DNA of 64,000 nucleotides, from positions 18,833,288 through 18,897,287 of the forward strand of contig OY986969.1 in NCBI GenBank assembly GCA_963920575.1, read 5' to 3'. This DNA is from Narthecium ossifragum. Taxonomy: Eukaryota > Streptophyta > Magnoliopsida > Dioscoreales > Nartheciaceae. Below are positions 36,900-48,285 of the stretch, in pieces. A program made the translations under genes and the position numbers. The notes under the pieces are model-generated. The model was not told where the DNA came from. It did not search any database and saw nothing but the letters and a program-made list of their open reading frames with translations. Each line of letters starts with the position of its first letter. Within the stretch, counting starts at the first letter, position 1.

Positions 36900-38104
36900 T
36901 GTAGACACAAATTTTGACTAAGATCAAATTTGAGGGTATTTACAAAATTGCCTCTATGAGTCTTGGAAATTTTCCTAACGAAGATGAGGGGGAGGGCCTC
37001 ACAATGGTCCTGCACCAAAAATCCTTCATACTTCACTTTCTCTCTCCGTCATCCTCCTCTCTCTTTGAAGATTTTAGGAGATGAAAAAAGAGATGTGGGC
37101 TATGATGCCAAAGGCCACATGACACCGGCTGAAGGCTAAAGATAGAAGATAGGATGCTGCTACCAACAAAAGACCTAGCGCTAAACGCCAGGCAGAAAAT
37201 AAAGGTGATGATAAAATCAGCAACAAATGGATCCTGATCGAATGCCAGATAAAGGTTGTAGATCACCAACATCAAAGTCGCCCCCTCATGTGAAAGGTAA
37301 GATATCGCTGAAGGCACATCACCAGAGAGTATCAACACATCAAAATCCAACACCAAAGGCCAAATAGAAGTTAGAGGCAACCATTAACACATCAACTACA
37401 AAAGATATCAAATGCTGAAGGGCAGATAGAAACAAGGAGCAAAGATCAACCCAACATCAACCTGAGAGATTGAACATCAAGGCAAGATAAAGGTTGAATT
37501 GACGATCTACTTAATATCAACACAACAGACCTAGCACCAAAGGAATCCCAATTTAGCATCAGACGTCGAAGGCGAAAGATTAACAACTTCAAAGACAACT
37601 CTACGCCAGAAGCAACACAGAACGCTGAAGGCGAATGATCAACAACTCTCCATGGGCAAAAAGCCCAAAATAGATCTGAAGTTCGAAGATTGACATCAAT
37701 AACCTAGCGCAAGCGAAAAACTAGACAAGTGCGAGACGCTACAAACATGAAGAAATTATGCGGCACTAAAGATGATCCAAAGTTAGAGGCATAAGTAGAG
37801 GAGGAAAGCTTCATAAACCCTTGAAGGCTCTACAAACAACTCCCAGGAGTTTCAGTCATTCAAGAATTTCTTTTCTCTTTCCTTTTCTTTATTAATGTAA
37901 TGGACTTTAGGTCCTGAATCCTTAATCATCCTTAAGGATGTAAATGATGGGTTACCAATTTCCTCATGAGTACCTAAAACTCGTGATGAAATTAGAACTC
38001 AGGAGTGTTATTCCTACAATCTTCCACATCATGTAAACCAAACTTTTGATCACAATTGAATAAGCAAATATCTCATCCCGAGATAGCGCATTTATTGTCG
38101 AACA
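36900..38104 (+). mobile_element. Solo LTR, family D (1205 bp)
   Basis: It begins TGTAGACACAAATTTTGAC and ends TTATTGTCGAACA, matching both ends of the D copy at 53424-55403 but about 775 bp shorter. The flanks TACTA and TGTTA differ by two transitions and may be a decayed 5-bp duplication. It sits in the 5' region of the PIF transposase gene. Confidence 0.8.
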
Positions 38105-40593
38105 TGTTACGATACGTCCTCGAATGAAGAGTTGGAAGAATTACTAGCATTCCAATGTGCAAAAGAAAGAATGAAGCGAGGAGGAGGATCAACTTCGTAT
38201 GGTGGTTGATCGCTCACAAACGTTGTCGTTAAAACGTTGTAAACTCAATCAAATATAAATTTATAATCTTTATTCAATCACTACACTACTAGGTAGAATA
38301 GCGGTGAAGTCGGGAGTCGATCCACAGGGAAAATGTTGGAAATCAAAATCAATTCTCAAAACCCTAAAACTAAGGAAAAGAATCAAAGATAGAATAAAGT
38401 CATATAAACTAATATAGAAAAGAAATAAAAGGTTGATCAATTGGAATCAATGGATAAGTGACTTTGGAATTACTCAATCCGCCCTAGTTTCATTATTAGT
38501 CTTCTCTAGTTATCATCTTGTTCCCTTCTCTCAACATTATGGATCGTATGGTTACAAGCTCAAATGAATCCCTAAAAGAAAGTTAATGTTCCCAGCGGCA
38601 TAACCTATCTTTGCTTGGCATAGATTGTCTTTGGTCCTATGATTACATTAAATTATACTCTAATGACCTTGCCATAACCTATCTTCGCGTAGCATAGCTT
38701 ATCTTAAAGGCAAACCAATAACTTCATGAAAACTATCTCATAAATCTCTACAATCAATCACAGAAATCATGTAGGACTGAAAGTATGTCAAGGGAACTCT
38801 GTTCCTTCAACTCTATTAACAATAAAACCATATTCATGAGATCATGCATTGAGAAGTTCACAAGAATCCAACTAAAGAAAATCCAAAACTACACTAGGGT
38901 TTCATGAATAATCCTAAGTACAAGAATTAGCAACTCATATTTTGGATGAACGCCATCGGCTTGGAATAGGAAGCTGTCACCATCCACATCCTCGCTGTCT
39001 TCTCCTTAATTCCCTCTCCAAAGATTGTCAAAAAGATGCTTATTTTCGGCCAGCCAACACCTTCTTATAGGTGTATTCCCGGAATTAGGGTTATGGGTTG
39101 AGTTGGACCTCTAGTGCAACTCGGATTTCCTGATTTAATTCTGACAGCCTCTTCTGGTCGCGACTTGGTTCAACCTGTCCGGAATTTGGAAATGTACTCA
39201 ACATGAAAGATGTAGATTAGGAAGCCTTCTGTCCTGTTCCGAAGATTTGACATTATTTGGACTTATCTAGAATATTTGGCGAATATTCTCCTGAGCATCG
39301 ATGGACCAGTTTTCCAGTAGCTATATATCTTTATCTTCTTCAAAATTGGTATTAATCCATCAGGCGTCTCATAAAATGTCCAACATGAAAGTTGTATATC
39401 TTGAAGTCTTCTACCACGTACTAAATTTCCAGAGTATTTAGACTTATACAGAATATATAAAGAATATTCTCCTGACAGGCGACGAAGCAGTCTTTATGAC
39501 ATAAATTCATCCTTTTAGTCGAAATTCTTATATTTCTTCTCAAATCATGATTAAACCTGAAATCAACTAATAAACTATTAAATACAACTATTCTAGGCCT
39601 AATAAAGATAATTTAAGGGGTTTAATTATGAATAATTAGTGACATAAACGAAGTGCGCATATTGATCACAATTTACAACAAGGACGTGAATGCTTATTTA
39701 GGGATTATTTTGCAAAACCACAAGGGTACCCAACTGAAATGTTTCATAGGAGATTTCACACGCAGCATCGTGTATTCATTCACATTCAAACTGCCGTTGA
39801 AGCTTCTGAACCCTATTTTCAGCAGAAAAGAAATCCATTCAAAATAATTGCAGTACTGAGAATGCTTGCTAATGAATTGGCTGCAGATTCTATAGTGAGT
39901 ATGTGCAAATTGGAGAAAGCACCGCTACAAAAAGTCTAAAAGAAATTCATGAAAGCGGTAGCTTCTTTGTTTGGTGACGAGTAGTTAAGGTCACCAAACA
40001 GTGATGACATTGCTAGGATGCTTACACTCAACGAGTGTTGCGGTTTCCTGAAATACTAAGGAGTATCGATTGTATGCACTAGAGATGGAATAACTAACCG
40101 AATGATTGGAAATGTATGTTATCTGGTCACGTTCATAGCCAACTATCATTTCATTAAGCTTTTTGCATCACAAGATCCTTAAATTGGCATGCATTATTTG
40201 GGCTACCGGGTCTCACAATGATATCAATGTGTTAGAACGATCTTTTATGTTCTTTGAACTTACTCAAGGACGAGCTCATGTAGTAAAATATTCGATTAAC
40301 GGATATAATGACACAATGGGGTATTATTTGGTTGATGGTATCTATCCTCAATGGGCTATCTTTGTGAAAACGATCCTTCCACGACAAAACATGTGTGCCT
40401 TCATCCAAATATTACTAGACATGAACAAATCAATGAAAGTCCATCTATGACAATATCACATGATCGGGCATCCGAGTTTAGGGACTTCATTCAACAACAC
40501 CATGATATTGGAAATATTGAAAAGATGCATTTTCAACTTCAAAGCAATCTCATCGAGCATATGTGGAACATGTATAATCAGACGCAACTATAG
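38105..40593 (+). pseudogene. PIF/Harbinger DDE transposase, split by a solo LTR
   Basis: The N-terminus (38111-38206) reads SSNEELEELLAFQCAKERM then KRGGGSTSYGG. After the LTR it resumes at 39646 with KRSAHIDHNLQQGRE, CLFRDYFAKPQGYPTEMFHR and VFIHIQTAVEASEPYF. Further on come LRSPNSDDIARMLTLNE, the catalytic-region block GSHNDINVLERS (about 40208-40243), then INGYNDTMGYYLVDGIYPQW and a C-terminal LIEHMWNMY. This order is that of plant DDE_Tnp_4 transposases. Stops and frame changes between 39940 and 40200 inactivate it, and the first catalytic Asp region is degraded. Confidence 0.88.
38207..39643 (-). mobile_element. Solo LTR, family C, minus orientation
   Basis: The plus strand starts TGATCGCTCACAAACG, the reverse complement of the family C LTR end, and matches 57814-59243 throughout. 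At the right it stops at ...ATTAGTGAC without the final TTATCA, so a few bases were lost, and no target duplication can be seen. It lies inside the PIF transposase coding sequence. Confidence 0.85.
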
Positions 40594-40989
40594 TTTTGAG
40601 TTATATATGTTTGTGTTATATTTAGTTTTTAAGTTCATCTTTACGATCATGCTTCAATTAAAAATGTAATTGCTAGTTTGTATCGAATAAATATTGCAAG
40701 AATAGAAGTTTTCCCTGCATTCATTATTATCAATGATGGAGATGAAGATCATGAAACTAACTAGCTAGATTCCTTTTTATACTAAATTTGTGGGCCTTAC
40801 TACCATAGAGTTGAATACATTCATGACACATAACAAACATGTACCACAACAAGAACAATGCCTATGCTGAGACGCAAACACTAATCCTGAATTCAAAGAT
40901 GGAAATCACCAAGTTCAAGAGCTTTTGCGACACAAAAATTACATATTCATTGTCTTCGATTAGATTTATACTTGAAATGAAGGAAAATG

Positions 40990-41283
40990 TTTTTTTTTCA
41001 CATCATTTAAAGTGTTTAAATATGTCATCATGATTTGAATCTCTTTCTCCCTCCGTTGCATTTCAATTCGATCTCATTGCATCTCAATTTGGGCCTTTGC
41101 AGCCCGAGCCTTCTCTCTCTTCGCCAAAGCCTTTTGTCATTCAATATTGAACTTTTCATTCTTCATGGTCAATTGCTCTAACCATTGTTTTTTAGACTGT
41201 GCCAATTCCTCCGGATGTTCTAACTTCTTATCTTCTACCCACTTACAAAAGATCTCATCAAATTCCGATTAATCCTTATTTTT
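40990..41283 (-). pseudogene. PIF/Harbinger ORF1 (Myb-like) C-terminal remnant
   Basis: Read on the minus strand this gives KWVEDKKLE, QWLEQLTMKNEKFNIE, KALAKREKARAAKAQIEMQ and a following IMMT block. This is the charged, coiled-coil C-terminal part of ORF1 proteins that accompany PIF transposases. Several stops are present. It is convergent with the transposase. Confidence 0.55.
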
Positions 41284-41793
41284 ACCTTCCCCCCTGTTCT
41301 CTTCCTCTCTCTCTTTCCACCGCTGCTAGCTTGCGACCTCTCCCCGATTTAACCCTTGATCATCGGCATCAAGTTGAAGCCTTTGACACAACCATCCCTT
41401 CTCATACAATCACAGCCATCAGACCCACATCAGAAGCTTGCAACCCCCGGTTTCCTCTCTTCCGATGATCAACCTATTGCCGCACCATCATAGACTGACG
41501 TTGAGTTCCATGGCTACGGCCCAATAGGCCTTCTGCCCGATCTAGGCCGCGACCTCTTCGCCGCGCCCAAGCTTCACTGACCTCACCGTTGTCTACGACG
41601 CTCGCAACACCTCCGTCCGTGATCCTAGTCTCGAGTCTCTCCCTCATGCTCCGCCTTGTCGCCGGTCACCCTGATCCATCCAACTCGTCACTGGTCACCC
41701 CTATCCTTCCGATACCCTTGGATGACGGTGGCAATCGAGGGATGAGCTGACTCTATGGCGCATCCCGCCTGGACGAGGTCGGAGGAGAGTCGC
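41284..41793. other. GC-rich, coding-like but decayed sequence, not identified
   Basis: GC rises sharply. A short plus frame around 41490-41580 reads GYGPIGLLPDLGRDLFAAPK, then stops. I could not assign it to a family. It may be a captured gene fragment between the PIF ORF1 and the family B LTR, but no element ends were found around it. Confidence 0.3.
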
Positions 41794-42850
41794 TGATGAG
41801 CGCGTGAAATTGCACTCTGAATATCCTTATAACTAGTTTAATTACTTGATTTTTCATCCTTAATTAGTCTCTTTAGTACTATTTTTATACTAATATGTTG
41901 CTTCACAAAGTTATTTGGAATATGCAGGAAAGTGGAGCTAAAAAATCAAAGAAATGTAATATTCAACATCAAATCTGTACCTGCTCAGAACGAACCAGAT
42001 AATCTTCTATACATGGTTGGAAAGCTCTTGAAGTCTAGTTTCTGGAGAATTTTACGTTTCATGATTTGAGGTTTCCTAAAGGAAGATATGCTATTGTTAG
42101 TACGAGAGGTGCAGACAAAGCAGTTACAAAAGAAGAAGATTGATCTGATGCTCAAAGGATCGATCTCCACCCAAGGAAGAGATCGATCTTCTAAGTGCAT
42201 TTAATCCTGACAGAGAGCACCACTTGAAAGGATCGATCATCTTACTCGAAAAGATCGATCATTTAAGTGAATTTTTACATGACAGAGAGCACGGATTGCA
42301 ATGACCGATCTTCCTTTATGGAATGATCGATCATCCACGGGGCGAGACCAACGACACAAGAAGAAGATCGATCTTCACATCATACGAAGATCGATCCTTT
42401 TCGGGCATCGCCAGCAACTGATGAAGAAGATCGATCTACCTCCTTAGGAAGGATCGATCATTTGATTGCCAGCGAAGAAAATCAAGGGCCCATATCTTAT
42501 CCGAGTTAGGGTTACTTGGAGGTTATAAATAGGCCTTCTTAGGGAAATTTGGGGATCTTTTTGGGAGGACATTTCTGGAGCATCTGGAGGAGAGGAAGCC
42601 GCGTTAGGGTTTTATTTTCTTCGTCTTTCTTTCTTTATTTTTCTTTGAACACTTTTGTCGTCTTCATGATGAACATGAGTGGCTAGTTTCTTTTCTAAGG
42701 TACCAATGTAGCCTAACAGAATCATTCTATGTTATTGGATCATGATTATTTAATCAGTTTATTTTCCTTGTTTCATTCATTATTATAACTGAGATCTTAA
42801 ATACCTTTATCAGGTCAATAGAAGTACTATAGATTCTTTTATAGATAATT
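41794..42850 (+). mobile_element. Family B LTR, 3' truncated
   Basis: It begins TGATGAGCGCGTGAAATTGC and tracks the full family B LTR at 48286-49876 through the TATA (TATAAATA, 42524-42531) and the GAGTGGCTAG block (about 42670). Similarity fades near 42850, and the expected GCGACATCA end is missing. It carries an AGATCGATCT-type palindrome cluster instead of the GGTCGACC type seen in the other B copy. Confidence 0.75.
42158..42531 (+). promoter_or_regulatory. Paired GATCGATC array and TATA box in family B LTR
   Basis: GATCGATC cores between 42158 and 42460 occur in pairs 22-23 bp apart. Pairs are separated by tandem phrases such as TGACAGAGAGCAC, repeated twice. TATAAATA follows about 65 bp later. 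Confidence 0.55.
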
Positions 42851-43655
42851 GGTGTTTACACCAAATTTATGAAACTTGTTGATGGGTACACCCCTATCAT
42901 TAGATTTAAGGTCTTAACACCATTTTACATCAGTTATGGATAGTTATGGTTGGTTATATAATTTTGATGACCTTTTTACCCCTATGATAACCCAAATCCT
43001 AATCCCAACTATAACTCCATCATCCCCTCCCTCTCCCCATCCCTCTTCCCTTTCTCTTACTGTCATCTTCCTCCATCATCCCCTCCCTCTCACCCTCCTC
43101 TCCCCCAGCACCCTCTCCCCCACCACCCGGTTAGCCACCATCGAGAAGTCAGTACACCCCGCCGTCGACGGCGACAGGCTGGTCAACACGATGTCCGACC
43201 AAATCGAGATGGGCATGGGAGGCGTCGCCCTTCGTCTCCGCCACCGCGATCAAGAAGTGTGCCGCCTCCGATTCGTCATCATAGCGCGACAACGCCTCTG
43301 ATCCGTCGTCGTCGGAGGTCTTCGTGACGGACGATGCTTTCTATGTCTACTTCGACCCCGACCACTCCTTTCAGATATTCGGCTTCGCAAACACATCCAC
43401 ATACCCCGTCCCCATGAACGGCTTCATCCAGCAAATTTGGGCATGGATATGAGAGGTTTGTGAAGGGATGGATATGAGCATGAAAAAGAACAGGGACTGT
43501 GAAGAACATGGACTGTGAAGCTAAGGCCATTTTCTCTGATCAAGAGAGGACACACCAATCATTTGTCATGAGAGGTCTGTGAAGGGATTTATGGTCTATG
43601 TGATTGAAGCTGGGTGGTGGATGTGTTGACAGGGTGAAACAATGCAAAGGCATAA
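42851..43655. other. Unassigned GC-rich sequence with a coding-like patch
   Basis: After AT-rich text, 43010-43460 becomes GC-rich and biased to C-ending codons. A plus frame near 43308-43451 reads VFVTDDAFYVYFDPDHSF and continues to a TGA. I do not recognise the family. An in-frame stop lies upstream at about 43300. It could be a decayed gene fragment or captured exon. Confidence 0.3.
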
Positions 43656-44165
43656 AGCCTTCTCTCTAGTCTCTTCTATCTGCTCTTTTTTATGTTCTCT
43701 TTTCAAAATTCTCTTTTCTCTCAACTTTCTTCTCTCTTCTCTTTTCTTAGTTCTCTTTTCTCTTTTCCCTTTTCTCTCTTCTATGTTCTCTTTTCAAAAT
43801 TCTCTTTTCTCTTTTCTCTCTACTCTCTTCTCTATTCTCTTTTCTTAGTTCTCTTTTCAAAATTCCTTTTACTCTCTTCTCTCTTCTCTTTTCTTAGTTC
43901 TTTTTTCTCTTTTCTCTTTTCTCTCTTCTATGTTCTCTTTTCTTAGTTCTCTTTTCTCTTTTCTCTTTTCTCTCTTCTATGTTCTCTTTTCAAAATTCTC
44001 TTTTCTCTTTTCTCTCTACTCTCTACTCTCTGCTCTTTTATTAGTTCTCTTTTCTACGTTCTCTTTTCAAAATTCTCTTTTCTCTCTACTCTCTATTCTC
44101 TTCTCTTTTCTTAGTTCTCTTTTCTCTTTTCTCTCTTCTATGTTCACATTTCAAAATTCTCTTTT
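43656..44165. repeat. Polypyrimidine minisatellite, about 0.5 kb
   Basis: Almost the whole plus strand consists of TTCTCTTTTC and CTCTCTTCT units, with interspersed TATGTTCTCTTTTCAAAATT markers near 43690, 43785, 43980 and 44135. Open frames across it (rich in F, L and S) are artefacts. Such mirror-like purine/pyrimidine tracts can form triplex DNA. Confidence 0.95.
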
Positions 44166-44170
44166 CTTTT

Positions 44171-44285
44171 GACAGGGGAGAAGGGGCAACAAGAACAGAG
44201 GGAACTCGTTGACAGGGGAGAAGGGGCAGCAAGAACAGAGGGACGACGTTGAAAGGGGAGAAGGGGCAGAAAGAATGGAGGTGGG
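44171..44285. repeat. 40-bp minisatellite, 2.8 copies
   Basis: Units start at about 44171, 44211 and 44251 with GACAGGGGAGAAGGGGCA or a one-base variant. They run directly on from the polypyrimidine tract. Confidence 0.9.
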
Positions 44286-44622
44286 GCAGAGCCCGAACTT
44301 GTCGTTGTTGATCCGGGCAACGCAGGGGGCGTGGTGGGAGAACTCCGCGACGATCTCGTTGACGGTGATAGTCGGCGATGGTCGCATCTTCTTGACTGTC
44401 GTGCCCTTCTCCTCGCCGCAGCCATCGCATCCATTCTTCTTGGAATGATGCGGATCCATCGACATGGCCTAGCGTTTGGAGCTTCTAAGGCGCGTTCATG
44501 GCGTTTGAAGAAGAGGTTGAGGAGCAAAAGGAGGGCGTTCATGGGGGTTTGAAGGAGACGGGAGGTGGAGGAGCTAGAGGAGGCGGATGGGTGACACTGA
44601 GGAGGCGAGTAGAGAGGAGGAG

Positions 44623-44653
<31 letters not shown>

Positions 44654-44688
44654 GCGTATGTTTTTTGAGGCTGTTGTAGGAGGGGGGT
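44286..44688. other. GC-rich flank of family A element, no gene identified
   Basis: A short minus-strand frame (44465-44270) starts MSMDPHHSKKNGCDGCGEEK, looks codon-biased and has no stop for 65 codons. I do not recognise it, and it runs into the minisatellite. The rest (44560-44680) is GGA-repeat rich. The family A LTR starts at 44689. Confidence 0.3.
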
Positions 44689-47441
44689 TGTGAGGACCCG
44701 CTCCTCTAACCCGGTCCGACCGCGTTGAGTCGAGGGCTTGGCTTGGTTGGTTTTGGCCCCGTTGGCCTTGGGTTGCGATCGGTTGATCGCATCGCTGTTT
44801 TTGGACCCCAAAGGCAATTTGGTAAATTGTGCCTTGACGGTAAGTTTCACACCCTCGTAGTGCACACACGGCCTTGATTGATGTATATGATTGAATGGAT
44901 GCAGTAGGAGATTGCGACGAGATCGCAATTTGGGGTCAAATCGGATTCAGTCCGATTAGTTGACTCAGCTAGACCAGCTCAACCACTTAAGTGGCTTAGC
45001 TCTTTTCTCTCTCCTACTTACTTTCACTCTCTTTCTCTCTCGTTTTCTTTTCCTTTCCTTTTCTTTTCCTTCCCTGCTTTCCCGTGCCCGACCCCCCTCC
45101 TCCTTCCTTTCCTTCTCTCTCCCGCGGCTACCCTCCCTCTCCCCCGCGGCGACCCCGTCCCTTCCCCGGCGCCCTGGAGGCGGCGGCGAGGTCCCCTCCT
45201 CCTTCTCCTTCCTCCCTCTCTCTTCCGCGAGCAGCCCTCTTCCTTCTCCGGCGACGACTGCGGCTATGGGAGGACTCCGGCGGCTCTCCGACGAGTTGGA
45301 GGCGGCGGCGGCGACGTAGGACGGCGGATTAGCAGAGGATTGAAGCTTGGATTGCGTTTAAGGTAGGGTTTCTACCTAGATCTTTAGGATAAGCTGGATC
45401 TAGGGTTTGATTTGTTTATTAGTGGTTTTCTTTGCTCTAATTAGTTCCTCTAAGCATGCTAAATTACTGATTGAAGTCTATGGAGATTTGATTGAGATTT
45501 ATTTGGGTTTTATGCATGTTTTTTCCGGATTTCATCAAAGCCCTGTTTTTCTGCGAGCTGAGTTGTTCTAGCTCAGATCTTGGCTCGTACGTGCATAATC
45601 TCGTTTGATCATCAAGATGAAAGTTGTAGATCTTCGAATCTACTTTCAATTGTCGCTGATTTCATAATTTTTGGATTTTCTACGATTTATGGTGATTTTT
45701 CTTCGGATCTGCGACGAGACCGAAATTAGTGAATTGATTAGTGAATTCCGGGAAGATTAGCCATTAGATTAATCCGATTCTTGGGCTGCATGTTTCTAGT
45801 ATGCTAATATACATTTGCCCAAGTTTGATTTCCAATTCGAAGTCATTTGGACGTCGAATTGATAAGATTTCATCGCCTCTAACTAGGGTTAAATGTAGAA
45901 ATCCAGAAATTAGCTTGTTAGTGGATTTTCGATGTTTTATCGTGTTTGATTCTTCGGGATTCATGTGATTGGTATTCCTAGAGATCTCGATGGCTAGCAT
46001 GTTCTAATTGATGGGTTTTAGATGATTAATTGTTTGATTTTCTGCATGTTTAGTTAGATATAAACTATCCTTGTTTAATTAGCAATTAATTGCATGTCAT
46101 GCTTATTTACATCGTATTGTATAATTGTATACTTAGCTCGTGGTTGAACCAAGGGAGTCACGCCCCTTGGGATGTTTATCTAATTAAATGGCCGAAGGTG
46201 TGCCCTAGTTGATGTTAATTTGTAATTGTGGCCTGTTGTGTATTGTGTGGCCGGGGTTGTGCCCCTGTTGTTGAAATTGTGATTGACGGCTGTGGACGCC
46301 GTTGTAATGCCGGATTTTGATCTGTTGGATACTTTTTATTATAGCTTTGCTAGATAGATCCTTATTGCTTGAACCCTTGCTATGTTTACCCTCCGACAAG
46401 CTTGATGCTTCGCCTAGCCCGTGTATGTTGTCTTGGCATATTGTTGCATGCTACTATTCCTGTATTCCTGTGCCTGAGCATTGCATGCATCTGTTTGCAT
46501 TAGAAGCATTAGGCTAGGTGGTAGGCGATGGTTTCGATCATCGATCCGGGGTTCTTAGGTAGCCCGGATCTAGCCCTAGGGCCGGGGTTTGGGTAATCGA
46601 GGATTAGGACGTGATTGTCATCAATGATCATGTTTGATATCATTCGAGGATTATTAAGTAGTCGGACTGGAATATTATATTGTTTGAGGTTTAGAGGTCG
46701 TGTCGCTTCTCCAAGGCCAAGTGCTAAGGATGGTTGTCGATGCGTTCCCGACGTGGGTCCCCAAGGCATGGGAATCCTGCTTGGGTAAGGGTGATCCTGC
46801 ATGTTACTGTTTCGTGGCCTCCTGGTAACATGTTCAGGAGAGAGGTTTCATGACAGGAGCCCTTGGGACATTGATAGGGTTATGGGACCCGTGGCATCCT
46901 TTAGACTTAGGCCGAGAAACGACACTGTTGCTGTTTCCCTTCCTTTCTGTGCGACGTAGAATAGCTTAGAACCCTACTGAGCTTTGTTGCTCACTCCGAC
47001 CTGGGCTGCATCGGCGATGCAGGTCGATGCAGTCCCTTCTTTTTCAGGTAGTTGCGGTGTTGGAGGCGGCACTCCCCTTGGTGGTACGTGAGATCGAGGA
47101 TATCATCAGTTTATTCTATTCAATTGATGTACAACTTTAAATGTATAAATTGTAATCTGAAGGAGAAATGTATTTGTATTCCAATTTGATGTAAATTGAT
47201 CAGAGATTGCTGTACTTAGAGGATTTGAATCATTATTGTATCTTTTTAAAGTAAATTAAGTATTGTAGTAGTTAATTTGTATTATGATTTGATGATAGGA
47301 TAGTTTAAATTAATTGTGAAAATTATAATCATGCACCAGGTTTAAAAGTGATGTTTACAGGGGAGGCTCTCGCCGTTTGATTTTAGAGTTTAGGACCCTC
47401 ACGTCCCGGTCCGGATGGGTTTTCTGGGTCGGGGCGTGACA
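44689..47441 (+). repeat. 5' LTR of plus-strand family A element (2753 bp)
   Basis: It begins TGTGAGGACCC and ends GGGTCGGGGCGTGACA, directly followed by ACT and the primer site. A pyrimidine-rich leader (about 45000-45240) corresponds to that at 51930-52130 in the solo A LTR. Instead of TCGA clusters it has an AATCGGA/TCCGATT inverted pair and CCACTTAAGTGG near 44940-44990. Confidence 0.9.
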
Positions 47442-47444
47442 ACT

Positions 47445-47456
47445 TGGTATCAGAGC
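47445..47456 (+). other. Primer-binding site for initiator tRNA-Met
   Basis: TGGTATCAGAGC is the exact complement of the 3' end of plant initiator tRNA-Met, three bases after the LTR end, as in many plant LTR retrotransposons. It fixes the LTR boundary and the plus orientation. Confidence 0.95.
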
Positions 47457-48285
47457 AGGCTGTAGGTCCCAGGGATAGGATTAGGCTTGCGGTTAAGGTT
47501 TTGAGTGTGGAATGGGATAGTTCTAGGTCTGGAACTTCCCTGCATGGCTGTTTGTGATTGCGTGTGATGTGTTTATTTATCTTAATTGCTGCTGTGTTTT
47601 GGTTTTCGACAGTGTCGTGACGCCTCATGGGGAGGTCTGTATGCATGCCGGTATCGTCTGTTCCCTCGCCTGACAGTGTCTCCCCCCGTGCTGGAGATGA
47701 GCGGGTAGGGAATAGGACATGTGTCGCCTTTATACTCTTGGAATCACAAGAGGTGAACCTATTGTGGTCATGTTGTGGTCTAGAGGCGAAGTTGGAGATC
47801 CTTCAACGGTAGAGGACTGATTGAAGGAGGTGTCCCGGATCCCGGATGTTTTGGACATCCTAGAGTATCGCTTGCTTGGGAAGCCTTTATTTTCTTGCCT
47901 TCCCAGAAAGCGATGCGTAGTGTCGCTTGTCGGGGCCACTAGGGACACTGTTGGTTGTGTGTTGAGAATAGTTCACATACTGTTTTTTGGCACCTACCCT
48001 TGGAGGGTGCTGTAGTTGGGACTACCTTCCTCTGTTCTTGGTACTCGCACCGCGTGGCAGCACGCGGGTTGGTTGGATCACCTGGCTCGGTATGCTGGAG
48101 CGACAACGGGGTACGCCCTGGACTGTACTTCGGATACTGAGACAGATGACTTGAGGGTTGACACCGGACTGTTGGTCGGTGTTCGTGGTGAGTTTTGGGG
48201 TTGTCGTTCCTGCTTATGTGGAATGGCAAGGTAGCCGTTGGTAGATGCAGTGGTTTCAGCATCAGCGACAGCCGTGGCAGCAACA

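Larger units (their letters stand above)
36316..41283 (+). mobile_element. PIF/Harbinger transposon, interrupted by two solo LTRs
   Basis: The likely left end is GGTTGTTCGCATCAAC at 36316 after TAA, a PIF-like terminus and target site. A 5' non-coding region follows, then a transposase (38105-40593) and a convergent minus-strand ORF1 remnant (about 41283-40990), the usual two-gene layout. Solo LTRs D (36900-38104) and C (38207-39643) are inserted. I did not find the matching right inverted repeat, so the right limit is the last recognisable ORF1 text. Confidence 0.65.

Noticed and set aside
43642..44172. Long F/L/S-rich open frames
   Set aside because: They are translations of a polypyrimidine minisatellite with no unique sequence.
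44144..44869. 241-codon minus-strand frame
   Set aside because: It runs across an LTR boundary, a GGA-repeat and a minisatellite, so it cannot be one gene.
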